Below, piece by piece: positions 28,793-40,093 of a stretch of 44,799 nucleotides of DNA. Source of the DNA: Pleurobrachia bachei (taxonomy: Eukaryota; Ctenophora; Tentaculata; Cydippida; Pleurobrachiidae); assembly GCA_000695325.1 (NCBI GenBank), contig AVPN01000262.1, positions 8,075 through 52,873 of the forward strand, in the 5' to 3' direction. A model generated the notes under the pieces. It had not been told where the DNA came from and made no database searches. It saw nothing but the letters and a program-made list of their open reading frames with translations. Each line of letters begins with the position of its first letter. Within the stretch, counting starts at the first letter, position 1. A program made the translations under genes and the position numbers.

Positions 28793-30175
28793 CTGAACAT
28801 GTTCCATTGGAGAATCAACAAGTTGTTTCATTGCTTTACAGGATAACTTCTCTCCAGCAGATATCTCTCTGGGTTCCACCTTACCAACTAAATGAGGACA
28901 GTGTTACCATGGCAACTATTAAAACAAAGTGCTACAGTTGCCAAAAAGTAACATACCTCTTTTAAGGAAGGCAGCTATTCTCTCTCCATTTCTCTGTGCA
29001 GTTTTGACCAATTGTCCCAACATTTCAACTCCCAGGTCCATCTCTTCTTGAACAGGTATCTCCATGGCGTCAATCCTACCCTCTAGACTCTTCTGTCTGC
29101 CGGTTATTGACTGCTGGTAGTTGGTCAACTGTGCAGTGATACTATCACTTAGCTTTCTGAAGGTATCAATTGGTGATAGTATCTCGGTCACGGTGTGAGC
29201 ATGAGACCCCTTCATTCCGAGAGATAGGGCTGCAACTTGCCGGGTTAATGTTGCCAGGTCCGTCCGTACCAGTGCTCCAACTGAGAAATAGTAATTGTTA
29301 GGTACTAACCGGAACCCTATTATTTCATGGGCTGTCATAATGTATTACACGCGCCCGGTGCGGAGAGGACAGTCTTTGTAAGACAAATCAGGGAGGGGCA
29401 GAGTGGTAGTTTAAGGGTGGGGGAGTGTAGTAATACTCACAGTTGGCAAACACAGTTGTATTGAGAGTGTTCATATCCTCTACAAAACTCTCTTCAACCT
29501 TGGCTATCATTCTCTCTTTCATATCCTTTATAAGCTTCTTGCTTTGAGAAATAGCCTCCTCGACCTAGTAGCAAACAAAATATGCGTTGTAAAATCTGAA
29601 TCATTCTCTTTTCCTGTCATATTATCAGAGCATTGACCTCACATGAAACAGGCCCTGTCTCTCACCATTACCACCATCGTCTATCTCTCTCACCTGTTCC
29701 GTGGGGGCTGTGGTGATGTGAATTTCCCCGACTTGTTCACTACTGTTCCTCAGGCTGCTCAGAATGGAATTGTAAGCCGTTTCAGCGCTTGTCACAGCAT
29801 CTGTCAAACTCTCCAGACTACCGTGTCTCATTCTTGCGGTGTCATCAATCAACTCAATCTAAAAACAAAGGAAAAGATTCTATGAGGGTTCTATGACAAA
29901 CAAGTAAAGAGAATTAGTTGTGACTGGTAGATCTGTGTCATGTTAGTGTTACCACCAGGATTCCCTACTCCCCACGGCCCACATACGTGGGACCTGGGAG
30001 GGGTGGCAGGTCAGTAGATTAGTCACTATAACATTTATACCTCTTCAATGACAGACAGTAGGTTTGTTGATATTCTGTTATACTGGTATTTCACACTCCC
30101 TACTCCCACTGGGTTTTCTGTGCCCCACTGTCTCCTGAAACCATCAAAACCTCCAATCGTGTCATAGGCCGCTTT
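28793..30175 (-). CDS. Laminin alpha chain, coiled-coil exons (first contig)
   Basis: Exons 30175-30041, 29858-29694, 29564-29441, 29280-28957 and 28887-28793, with consistent phases 0, 0, 1, 1, 0. They encode the long-arm coiled coil (AAYDTIGGFDGFRRQWGTEN, IELIDDTARMRHGSLESL, KKLIKDMKERMIAKVEESF, GMKGSHAHTVTEILSPIDTF, EPREISAGEKLSCKAMKQL), which would trimerise with beta and gamma chains. Each exon has a close counterpart 3.4-4.2 kb to the right (32907-34352), with a few percent difference. Confidence 0.85.
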
Positions 30176-30305
30176 CTGAAATAGGGATAGAAGTTGAACT
30201 ATATTGTATCATTTGAATTATAATAATTAGATATGAATTAAATATGAATTAGATATGGGGCCCCATGGGAAATAATAAATGGAATATCCCCCTACAGCTA
30301 CTTAC

Positions 30306-31539
30306 TCTTGTTAGAATTGATTGTTGTTTAATTTCATACAGTATCTCAACGTCTTGTTCTGCTCGTCCCCCACTCTCCTTCAGGCGGATAGTCCTGCCTA
30401 TTTCATCTGATATCTCCCCTACATATTCCTTCAACACCCTACTACACCCTGTACACTCCTCGCATCCCTGCTCAGTAATTACAGACCACTCCTCAGCAGT
30501 ACAAATATCACAATTCCTACCCTCCATACCGGGCAAACACTCACACTGTCCTGTCGCCTTATCACAGTCTGTACCGTTAGAGCCCCACATATTACAGTCA
30601 CATGCTGAGGGAGGGGGGTTAATTAGACAGCATATTTGTTAGAATATGTCTTTCAATTTGGGGACGGTAAAATAAAATTAAAAAAGGACCGTTTGAAATG
30701 TGGGCGGCGAGGGGCGCGCGTCTTTTGTTGTTCGCGCGCTTTCACTACTTCTGAGGGGTTTGTCGTCCCGCGTGTACCTGTACAGTGACCCAGACTGGTG
30801 AGCCCATAGAATCCAGAACTGCACCCATCACACTTGTCTCCCATTACCCCGGGGTGACAGGAGCACTTTCCAGAGAGGGGGTCACACTCGAGGTCAGAGG
30901 TTCCATTCACATTACACTCACAACTAACACACCCAACACCTGCAATAAAATGGCAATTAATATCTACCCGATTGTACCAGATCTCTGGAGTCTGGACTCC
31001 CTCAGGACTCTGGACCAGCTCTCCAGATAAGAGGGAGCATCATGGTTATTACCGGGGGTGGGGAAGCTGTAGGTTGCCCTGTTATTATCTCCCGTAGTGT
31101 GGAATGCAATGGTAACGGCATCAGGTACCTCCATCCTCCTACATTTGTCTAGATCGTCAGAATTCCGATCGAACACAATAACATTATCCTCATAGCCTAG
31201 GATAGTACAGAGTGAGAGAATGCTGCATTCCCCCGGGCTAAAGATTTTATGGGTCATTCATTTATGGGTCATTCATTCATTCAGACAGCCTCGAGAAATC
31301 ACTGGAACTTTCAATGGGGAACAATGATCTGTGTTCAATGATTTACGAAATCACTGGAACGTTCTTGAGTCCCCTGACGACATTGTGTCAAGAACTTTCA
31401 ATGAGGGGAACAGCGATTTACGGACTCACGCCACATTATAGTGTCATTGTTATAACATTCTACATCGAGGGGTACTGGTAGTCTTGCCAGTAGGTCAATG
31501 CCTGGACCAAGGGAAACTGGATAATTTGGGGGGGGGGGG
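30306..31539 (-). CDS. Laminin alpha chain, EGF-like exons up to the assembly gap (first contig)
   Basis: Exons 31501-31430, 31196-31053, 30939-30778 and 30604-30306. The first two encode part of a non-EGF segment (IDLLARLPVPLDVEC, YEDNVIVFDRNSDDLDKCRRMEVP). The next two are laminin EGF repeats (CDPLSGKCSCHPGVMGDKCDGCSSGFYG; CDKATGQCECLPGMEGRNCDIC), leading into the coiled coil. Between 31501 and 31539 the sequence matches the second contig and then runs into poly-G and N. The flanking intron at 31260-31425 contains internal imperfect repeats (GAAATCACTGGAAC, AACTTTCAATG). Confidence 0.8.
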
Positions 31540-31711
31540 NNNNNNNNNNNNNNNNNNNNNNNNNNNNNNNNNNNNNNNNNNNNNNNNNNNNNNNNNNNNN
31601 NNNNNNNNNNNNNNNNNNNNNNNNNNNNNNNNNNNNNNNNNNNNNNNNNNNNNNNNNNNNNNNNNNNNNNNNNNNNNNNNNNNNNNNNNNNNNNNNNNNN
31701 NNNNNNNNNNN
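31540..31711. other. Assembly gap (172 N)
   Basis: Run of N. To the left the laminin gene has been read up to the exon at 31501. To the right the sequence restarts inside LG1, which is already present near 27560. Confidence 1.
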
Positions 31712-34352
31712 CTCTCCCAGTTCCATCAGCTCTAACATCCGACCAGCAGCCTGGCCCTTGTAACTATTAGTGATACCAGATGATTTAGTAACAGACATGT
31801 AACCTGTATTGCCACTCCTGGACACCCTCACCTCTCTCCATTCCCCATCCGCTACCTCTGTATCAGCGGCTATCCTAGCACCCTGTCCATCTCCCAGATC
31901 AAACTGTAACTGCAGTTTACCATCCACCAGACTCAGTTGTAGCATCTCTTGAGAGGAGGGACTTCCCAGGAAGAGTAGTGTACCTGTAGTGGCTGTAGAT
32001 CGGAAGTATAGCGATATACCGGTGTACTGGGTACTCCTTTTTATCAGTTGAGGGAGTGGTATTTTGATGGAACCACCCACCATATTGATCCCAATAGGTA
32101 ACCGAGACAGTCCCTGCCTTGCCAGAGACATCTTGTTTCGGATAGCACTCATCCTCTCTTCTAACTCTCGCATCTTGTCAGTTAAACTGACCACCTTTAG
32201 TTTGGGTAACAGTCTCCTCTGGATTTCACCTGTGGTATCTTCCACTGACTGGCCTAGTGAGCTCAATAACTTCTCGTGTTCACTGACCGAGTTAGAATAA
32301 CTGGAAACCTTCCTGCCCACTTTGGAAATGGTTCTCTCAATTTGTTTTGTCTCCGAGTTGGATCTCTTCAGTTTCCTGATCCTCTTTTCGATATCCTTTA
32401 AAGACCGGCTACTGGGAGGTCTAACATTCTCTAGACTCTCGCTCGCTCCATTATACCTCCTCTTCAACCCGTCTTCCCTGGCCAACTGGGCACTGAGCTG
32501 TCCCTCCAAGTTGTCAGTGGCCACCTTTCCAGCGAGGGAGGATGTCTGGGCAGATAGGTCTAGGATAATCTCACTGAAAGTTTGGACCTCTCTCTGTCGA
32601 TCGCCTAGATCACCAAAAGATGGAACTTCTAACTCAGCGAGTGGGTAGACCAGGTTAGATAGCTCTGTAGCGTTTTTATTGAAACTCTGGAGGGAGGCAA
32701 CAACCTGAAACGAGTTAACAAGGTTTCTATGGGTTACGGAAAATTCAGGGGAAGAAGTAGTGTGAATTTGGGAGGGGAGTGGGATGCGATACGGACTGGG
32801 GAAGGGCATCAGGCAGGAAGCAGGGCAAGGGGATGTAGATTGTAGAGTGGGGAATTATAATGCAGGGAGTAACGGGGAGGAAGGGAGAGAGGGTCGAGTG
32901 TGATACCTGGACATGTTCCATTGGGGAATCAACAAGTTGTTTCAGCGCTTTACAGGATAGCTTCTCTCCAGCAGATATCTCTCTAGGCTCCACCTTACCA
33001 ACTAAAATGAGAGCAGTGTTACCATAGCAACTAAATGAGGACAGTGTTACCATAACAACGATAGCAACCAGATCAGTGTTACCATAGCAACTAACAGAGT
33101 GCTACAGCCCCACTACCGAACAAGTAACATACCTCTTTTAAGGAAGGCAGCTGTTCTCTCTCCATTTCTCTGTGCAGTTTTGACCAATTGCCCCAACATT
33201 TCAACTCCCAGGTTCATCTCTTCTTGAACAGGTATCTCCATGGCTTCGATCCTACCCTCCAAACTCTTCTGTCTACCAGTGATTGATTGCTGGTAGTTGG
33301 TCAGTTGTGCAGTGATACTATCACTTAGCTTTCTGAAGGTATCAATAGGTGATAATATCTCGGTGACGGTGTGAGCATGAGATCCCTTCATTCCGAGGGA
33401 TAGGGCTGCAACTTGCTGGGTTAATGTTGCCAGGTCCGTCCGTACCAGTGCTCCAACTGAGAATTATTAGTTGTTAGGTAAATTGTTAACCGCCTGAACG
33501 GAAACCTATTTCAGGTTGTCATAATGTTTTTGTAAGACAAGTGAAAAACTAATGAGGTAGTGGTAGGGGCACAGAGGTAGTTTTAGGGGGGCGGGGGGGG
33601 GATAATACTCACAGTTAGCAAACACAGTTGTATTGAGAGTGTTCATATCCTCTACAAAACTATCTTCAACCTTGGCTATCATTCTCTCCTTCATATCTTT
33701 TATGAGTTTCTTACTTTGAAAAATAGCCTCCTCAACCTAACAAAGAAAATGTGTTGTAAAATCTGAATCACTCTCTCTTTTCCTTTCAGAGCATTGGCCT
33801 CACAATGCCGCGAACCAGCCCCTCTGTCTCACCAGTCACCATTGCCATCATCTCACTCACCTGGTCAGTAGGGGCAGTTGTGATGTGAATTTCCCCGACT
33901 TGTTCACTGCTGTTCCTCAAGCTACCCAGAATGGCATTGTAGGCCGTTTCAGCGCCTGTCACAGCATCTGTCAAACTCTCCAGACTGTCGTGTCTCATTC
34001 TTGCGGTATCATCTATCAATTCAATCTGAAGACAATGAAAGAGTCTATGAGGTGATGCACTGTACATATGCATATGATATGGTAGCTCCTGTTTCATATT
34101 ACCACCAGGAACAGCCCGGCATGTGTAGAGAGGGGGGTCCCCAAGGCCCATATTCTGGGGAATGCAATTGGGGAGGGCCGAGGGGTGGCAGGTGTAGCGT
34201 TGGTCATTATAATATACCTCTTCAATGACAGACAGTAGGTTTGTTGATATTCTGTTGTATTGGTATTTTACACTCCCTACTCCCACTGGGTTTTCTGTGC
34301 CCCACTGTCTCCTGAAACCATCAAAACCTCCAATCGTGTCATAGGCAGCTTT
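31712..34352 (-). CDS. Laminin alpha chain, duplicate LG1/coiled-coil exons (second contig)
   Basis: Exons 34352-34218, 34025-33861, 33736-33613, 33456-33133, 33001-32907 and 32704 to the gap. They mirror 27560-30175 exon by exon with the same phases; differences are scattered and mostly conservative (AREGLS to ARQGLS, EHERLL to EHEKLL). The copy breaks off in LG1. LG2, LG3 and the stop exist only in the first contig, so this is best seen as the other allele, overlapping it, and not a second gene. Confidence 0.85.
33018..33091. promoter_or_regulatory. Three tandem X-box-like (RFX) sites
   Basis: GTTACCATAGCAAC at 33018-33031 and 33078-33091, with GTTACCATAACAAC at 33046-33059, spaced 28 and 32 bp. 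The matching intron of the first contig has one site, GTTACCATGGCAAC at 28903-28916. So the site is present once in one copy and three times in the other. Confidence 0.4.
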
Positions 34353-34435
34353 CTGAAATGGGGGGATATAAGGTGAACTATATTGTATCAGTAGAAATAA
34401 AGATGGGGAATACTAAATGGGAGAATACAACTTAC

Positions 34436-36501
34436 TCTTGTTAGAATAGATTGTTGTTTAATTTCATACAATATCTCCTCATCTTGTTCTGCTCGTCCCC
34501 CACTCTCCTTCAGCCTGATAGTCCGGCCTATTTCATCTGATATCTCCCATACATACTCCTTCAACACCCTACTACATCCTGTACACTCCTCGCATCCTTC
34601 TTCGGTAATTACAGACCACTCCTCTGCAGTACAAATATCACAGTTCCTACCCTCCATACCGGGCAGACATTCACACTGTCCTGTCGCCTTATCACAGTCT
34701 GTACCATTAGAGCCCCACATATTACAGTCACATGCTGAGGGGAGAGAGGTTAATTAGACAGCATAGTTGTTAGAATATGTCCTTTAATTTAGGGACGATA
34801 AAATAAAATTAAAAAAGGACCGTTTGAAATGTGGGCGGCGAGGGACGCGCGTCTTTTGTTGTTCGCGCGCTTTCACTACTTCTGAGAGATTTGGCGTCCC
34901 GCGTGTACCTGTACAATGTCCCAGACTGGTGAGACCATAGAATCCAGAACTGCACCCATCACACTTATCTCCCATTACCCCGGGGTGACAGGAGCACTTT
35001 CCAGAGAGGGGGTCACACTCGAGATCAGAGGTTCCATTGACATTACACTCACAACTAACACACCCAACACCTGTAATAAAAGACCAGTTAGTAATTAGTA
35101 ATTACCTACCCGATTGTACCAGAGACTCTGAACTCCCTCTGGACTCTAGATCAGCTCTCTAGAGGGGGCATTATAAGCTTATTACCGGGGGTGGGGAAGC
35201 TGTAGGTTGCCCTGTTATTATCTCCACTAGTGTGGAATGCAATGGTAACGGCAGGAGGTACCTCCATCCTCCTACATTTGTCTAGATCGTCAGAATTCCG
35301 GTCAAACACAATAACATTATCTTCATAACCTAGGAGAATACAGAGTGAGAGAATGCTACATTTCTCACGGGTAAAGATCTGATTTTATGGGTCATTCATT
35401 TATGGGTCATTCATTCATTCAGACAGCCTCGAGAAATCACTCGAACTTTCAATGGGGAACATTATTGTGTTCAGCGATTTACGAAATCACTGGAACTTTC
35501 TTGAGTCGTCTGACACAGTGTCAAGAGTTTTCAATGGGGGAACAGCGATTTACGGACTCACGCCACATAATAGTTTCATTGTTATCACATTCTACATCGA
35601 GAGGTACTGGTAGTCTCGCCAGTAGGTCAATGCCTGGACCAAGGGATTACTTGGTAATTTGGGGTTTCTGAGATGTGACACACGTTATAACAAGGGATGG
35701 GGGGCTAGTACCTTTAATAATTAGCGTATCTCCAGATGTAGTTATGTGTAGATTCATCTCACCCAGCTCATCCCTTAGTAGATATTCTCTTTTACAAGAT
35801 TCACTGTGGCCTATCACAATAGCCCCTCGAGATCCATCGACACGAATAAACTCTGTTAGTTCACCTGGGGAGAGAGATCAGATTGGATGAATTTTCCATT
35901 TCTAGCCGGCCGGTATACCTACCTCAAGTATACCCCCGTGCTACATGCCTCCTATCCCAGCCCCTCACGGGGCTGGGACAGCCTCTACGAAGAAGAAGAG
36001 AGAAAGATTACCGTTGTTTCCAAAGAGCTGAAACAGCTGTTGATTTGTTGAGTATTGGAATGTCAGTAGTACATCAAGTGATGTTGAAGGTGAGTCAACT
36101 CCGCAGAAAGCTTCCTTACAACTTGTATCAAAGAATATACCATCTGGAATTGTATTGTTTAGTAGATAATTGATATAGTCCCAACTAACTCCACACTCAA
36201 CATAAGAAACACTAGTGTCACTAGTAACAGTAGTATCACTAATCACGTACTAGTAACACAGCTTTAGTACGTTACTATCACTATAGTTACCTGTTCGCTG
36301 TTTCCAGTGCCCTTCCACACATATATTACAGGTTTCCCCCTGTACATTTGGAAGACACTCGCAGGTCCCTGTTTGTCCATCACAACTCGCACCCCTCACC
36401 GTCCCCCAGCTATCACACTGACATGGCTGGCAATCCTTGGCAATGAGCGCGTCACCATAGTAACCCTCTGCACACACCTCACACTGTGCACCTGCCGTGT
36501 T
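34436..36501 (-). CDS. Laminin alpha chain, EGF-like repeats and intervening domain
   Basis: Exons 36501-36291 (EGF, CEVCAEGYYGDALIAKDCQPC and CECLPNVQGETCNIC), about 36220-36012 (YINYLLNNTIPDGIFFDTSC, non-EGF), 35864-35712 (GELTEFIRVDGSRGAIVIG), 35633-35562, 35329-35186, 35070-34909 (EGF) and 34734-34436 (EGF into coiled coil). Phases agree for all but the right edge of the 36012 exon, where several TAG acceptors give the wrong phase and a weaker GGAG acceptor would be needed. The four middle exons together form a domain interrupting the EGF array; I do not recognise it with certainty, but a degenerate laminin IV-like domain is possible. The last four exons duplicate 30306-31501. Confidence 0.8.
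35955..35978. repeat. Perfect hairpin, 10-bp GC-rich stem, 4-nt loop
   Basis: TCCCAGCCCC at 35955-35964 pairs with GGGGCTGGGA at 35969-35978 around TCAC, in a laminin intron 34 bp from the next exon. Confidence 0.8.
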
Positions 36502-36971
36502 CTAGAAGGGGGGATATGGAGTTTAGTACAATTCCAAATATGATACACCTCTATTATTGTGACGTTTTCACAACTCTTGGAAGACGATGGTTTTTTGTCT
36601 CCGGTATGCTATCGGCCTTGAAAATAAGTGCTTCTTGGAATTAAAAGTGTTATTCCTGGTATTCTCGGAATTATTGGACCTAGACGAATTGTATGAGCAG
36701 TGAGCAGTGAGCACCACGCTTATAATAGGTGTAGCTTATAACAGACGTTGTTGGGTTCCGGTTAGGGCACAGAAGGCGATGGATTGCTGCTCTCACTCTC
36801 TAGTATTAGATAATGGGCTTAGGAGAGAGTCTAGTTGCTATAATTTCTGTTAGTGTTGTCACTTGTATACTAGCTATCCTTTATTTGCCGTCAAAACTGT
36901 GAGAGACTGTGCCTAACTTTAATAGTCGGCTGTCGGTCACCATCCTTTTATATTTGAGCCCGTTTAGTTAC
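36502..36971. other. Laminin intron without further features
   Basis: 470-bp intron between EGF exons. A short GAGCAGTGAGCAGTGAGCA repeat sits near 36695. Nothing else recognised. Confidence 0.5.
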
Positions 36972-37514
36972 CTGTAAACAAAGTGTACAGTCGCCCGTTT
37001 CTCTATCACAGTAGTCAGCAGTGATGTCAGTATTGTTACTGCATGACCCACACTGCTGACAACTCTCCCCGGGAATCCTGGGGTTACCATAGTAACCAGT
37101 AGCGCACTCTCCACAGTTAGCTCCCTCATAGCCCACCTCGCAGTCGCACTTTAGAGACACATCTAGAGGGATATTGTATTAGAAATAGGCCCTATCAAGT
37201 GATTGATTGTAGGTGCTGCAGGTTCCAACTCTTACCAAATGAGGGATTGTAGGTACAGCTCCCAAAACTGTTTCCGGGTGTTGGTAGGGGACAGGGACAC
37301 ACTCTGCATCCCTGCAATGTATCCCCATAGAAGCCCTCCATACACAACTCGCAGTGATCCCCATACGTATTGTCCTGACAATCCTCGCACACTCCACTAG
37401 TGACGTCACAGGTGTTAGAGTGACCGTTACAGTCACATGGAACACACTCCCCCAGGGGCAGGAGGAGAGATGGAACACGGTAGTAACCATCATCACAATT
37501 CTGACATGAGTAAC
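36972..37514 (-). CDS. Laminin alpha chain, EGF-like exons
   Basis: Exons 37514-37236 and 37162-36972, phase 1 between them and phase 0 out. They encode laminin EGF repeats (CQNCDDGYYRVPSL, CDVTSGVCEDCQDNTYGDHCELC, CDCEVGYEGANCGECATGYYG, CDRETGDCTLC) with the eight-Cys spacing of the LE module. Confidence 0.9.
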
Positions 37515-37641
37515 CTGGAATAAAGTTTTATGAAGGAGTAACCGAGAATATAGTTTTATGAAGGAGTTACCTAAAGTAGAATTTTTTATGAAGGAGTAAC
37601 AGAAACATATTTATACGAAACAGTTCGTAATCTCAGTTTAC

Positions 37642-38226
37642 CTGTGTAACCGGAGGGGCAGGAACACTGTTCCAAATGTTTCAGGGGTGTTCCTGTTCCT
37701 GTTCCAGGGAACGCAGAACCTAAACTAATTGTGAGAATTCCATAGTCTCCATTGCTGTCTGATTGATCACCACGTAGTCTCAGTTCCCTGTGTTGAAGCA
37801 CTTTGGTAAAAAATTATAAGATTAAATGATGGGTTCATTACAATTTTGCGGTGCTTTTTATCCCGATAAAGCACTGCAAGCATTAAAGAATTAAATTCCG
37901 CTCAATATCTTAAACGCTTTATGAAGAAACAGGAAGTAGCTTTTGTCTGTAAAGAAGAAGCTATTGATTTTACCTAACATTGCTCAGCACAACCATAATG
38001 TTGGTTTTAGTAGCCTCCCCTCCATCTCCAATTCTCCTCCACCCACTAGATGGGTGAAGTTCTATGTTGCTGGTCCCGTACGTGGTCTGGAGGACTGGGG
38101 TTTCATAGGACACGCCAGCTCCAGAGAGGGACACTATTTCAATAGTTAGGGGTCGTGTTGGTTTACTCCGGGATTTGAACTTGTGTACCAGTTGCAGGGT
38201 AGACCCATAGGATAGTGTCAAATCAC
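37642..38226 (-). CDS. Laminin alpha chain, second half of a laminin IV (L4) domain
   Basis: Exons 38226-37974 and 37787-37642, phase 2 between. They read DLTLSYGSTLQLVHKFKSRS ... SNVRELRLRGDQSDSNGDYG and end QCSCPSGYTG, the usual re-entry into an LE module. The first half of the domain is on exon 40129-40228, joining in phase 1 to give SPFKGDLTLSYG. The L4 domain is inserted in an LE module of laminin alpha and gamma chains. The LRGD sequence lies where family members often have a similar stretch; integrin binding is not implied. Confidence 0.9.
37849..37876. repeat. Imperfect hairpin in laminin intron
   Basis: GCGGTGCTTTTTAT and ATAAAGCACTGC surround CCCG; the 7-bp core GTGCTTT/AAAGCAC is perfect and the outer pairs have a mismatch and a bulge. 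Confidence 0.5.
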
Positions 38227-39016
38227 CTGGGAGGGATGGGGCAAATTGTTAGAAACGGATCAGACATTGTGGCAGGAAACAGATACAATACACTCTCATC
38301 TTAAGTATCCTAGTGAGCTTAGCTTCTAGGGATGAACCACAACGTCATGTTTTACACACTCGATATACCGGCAGTTTATACAATATTTTCATGTGGCCAA
38401 TAAAGCAACATAATCGATTTAGCATGTTTGTCGTGTACTTAGCAACTGTATGGACCTCTGTAAACCCTCTCTGCGTCTTGTATTTGGCTCTTGAAAAGAA
38501 CTTATATTAGCTATTATATTCACGTGGAACACTCGTCCTAATAGATACAATGATCTCAAATTAGTGTCAAGAGTTGCCGTGCTCGACCCTATTTCACCAC
38601 ACCACGCACGATATACGATACGCCGTTTTACCGGAGTTTTATTTTTATAGCACATGTGTCCCGATAGCTTGCTACTTCTCTGGATAACGAGATTGGGAGA
38701 TAGACACCTGGTGCGACCCCCTACCAGGTGTCTATGTCACCAAGGGAGCTACTAGTCTTCAGCTAGTTTACGCAGTTTTGCCGGAGTATTATAGCACGTT
38801 TTCCATGTGGTTATGAAGGACTAATGACCAATGCCAGCTGTAGCATCTTTTTGATACCTTTGTCCTTTGAGTCTTACCTTTCCTTGTTTAAATTTGACTC
38901 TTGAAACATCCATCTAAAAGTGGTTTAATATCTAATTATAATTAGTCTTTCAATTCAAACAGGTTGCTGCTATCTATAATTAACTCTCAACTATTTCCTA
39001 CTTCCTAGTTCATATA
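38227..39016. other. Laminin intron, part upstream of the nested GPCR
   Basis: The right part (from about 38595) matches 42465-42810 upstream of the second GPCR copy, including ATATACGATACGCCGTTTT and CCCGATAGCTTGCTACTTCT. The left part has no match. It presumably contains the GPCR promoter. No TATA box called. Confidence 0.5.
38700..38748. mobile_element. 49-bp fold-back insertion with perfect 13-bp hairpin, absent from the other copy
   Basis: ATAGACACCTGGT (38700-38712) pairs exactly with ACCAGGTGTCTAT (38723-38735). The segment is bordered by GGGAG at 38695-38699 and 38744-38748. The second copy reads GATTGGGAGCTAGTC at this place (about 42550) with a single GGGAG and no hairpin. This is either a tiny fold-back insertion with a 5-bp duplication or a replication template-switch product. 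Confidence 0.7.
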
Positions 39017-40093
39017 ATGGTAGCTAGCCCATGGAATGCCCATGTTGTATTTGTCCCGATTGTCAAATATTTCCCTGGCCACCGTGATTGGGATCACCTC
39101 CTAGCCCTCACCCTCTTCCTCACTCTACTGGTTGGGGCCCCTGGTAACCTAACCGCCCTCCTATACTTCTGTTCTACAGCCAAGAAGGACATTGTAACAT
39201 GTCTCTACCTACTAATGTGTTGTGTGGACACACTAACTGTACTATTTAGTATCCCAGTGTTCCTGTCACTTCTATCGCACCGTGAACCCCGCTGGTTCGA
39301 CTCTGAAGATCTGTGTTTTGGGTGGGCTGATGTATGGGGCACTCTACTTGAGTCGTCCCTGTTTCTAACACTCGTTCTGAGTGTATCCCGAACCATTGTC
39401 ATCGCACGACCCTTTGTTAGGATCAAAAAGAAGCATATTGCTATCGTGCTTTGTGTATGGCTGGTTTGGCAAGTTATCGAGTGTGTTTTGTTCCACTTCA
39501 CTTCGAACTACACCGTTATTTTCACCAGTTCTACTGGTTACTGTGTGTTCGTGCCCAATACTACCCTCTCTACCAATACCGGGGCCTGGGAAATGCTACC
39601 TAACCTATCCTACATCATCCCTTGTTTCCTAGTCCTCTTCTCCTTCATTATATCAGTGGTGTGTCTAATGAGGAACAATATTGGTGGAACTGGTACCAAT
39701 CAGCGTGCTAGTGTCACCATAGCAACCCTTACAGGTCTCTTCCTAGCAACGACCACCCCCTTCATAGTGATTGATATCTACTATTTAGTGGACATGGTGG
39801 CAGGTACCTACCCTGCACCTCACTTCATGGGGGTCTTCATGTATTGGTACTCATGGCCCCTGACCCGTGCAGTGTTACCCTGTGTTAATGCCGCCCTTAA
39901 CTCTGTTATCTATCTGTTAAAGGTACCTAACTACACTAAATGGGTGGCTGGACACCTTTTGAAGAGAGCAGGGCGTGGTGGTAGGAGTACTACTATAAAC
40001 CATGGAGGGGATCACAGGTCATACGGAGGGGGTAGTCACCGAGGAAGTCATAGGTATCACGGAGGTGATCAGATGACCGAGGCAGTACTGTGA
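39017..40093 (+). CDS. Rhodopsin-like GPCR, intronless, nested antisense in a laminin intron (copy 1)
   Basis: 358 residues, seven hydrophobic segments at about 27-52, 60-85, 103-127, 140-160, 195-218, 233-257 and 275-301. Class A marks: GN in TM1 (43-44), Asp71 in TM2, Cys100 and Cys176 for the extracellular disulfide. Two signature motifs are altered: the DRY position after TM3 reads SRT (124-126) and TM7 has NSVIY (295-299) instead of NPxxY. N-glycosylation sites lie at 164 and 180. The tail after 318 is rich in Gly, His, Arg and Ser (NHGGDHRSYGGGSHRGSHRYHGG) and ends TEAVL, which resembles a PDZ ligand. The ligand is unknown. It lies wholly within the laminin intron 38227-40128 on the opposite strand. 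Confidence 0.88.
   Translation: MVASPWNAHVVFVPIVKYFPGHRDWDHLLALTLFLTLLVGAPGNLTALLYFCSTAKKDIVTCLYLLMCCVDTLTVLFSIPVFLSLLSHREPRWFDSEDLCFGWADVWGTLLESSLFLTLVLSVSRTIVIARPFVRIKKKHIAIVLCVWLVWQVIECVLFHFTSNYTVIFTSSTGYCVFVPNTTLSTNTGAWEMLPNLSYIIPCFLVLFSFIISVVCLMRNNIGGTGTNQRASVTIATLTGLFLATTTPFIVIDIYYLVDMVAGTYPAPHFMGVFMYWYSWPLTRAVLPCVNAALNSVIYLLKVPNYTKWVAGHLLKRAGRGGRSTTINHGGDHRSYGGGSHRGSHRYHGGDQMTEAVL

Noticed and set aside
39205-39501. Minus-strand frames inside both GPCR copies
   Set aside because: Shadows of the conserved GPCR coding sequence; the laminin gene on that strand has an intron here.
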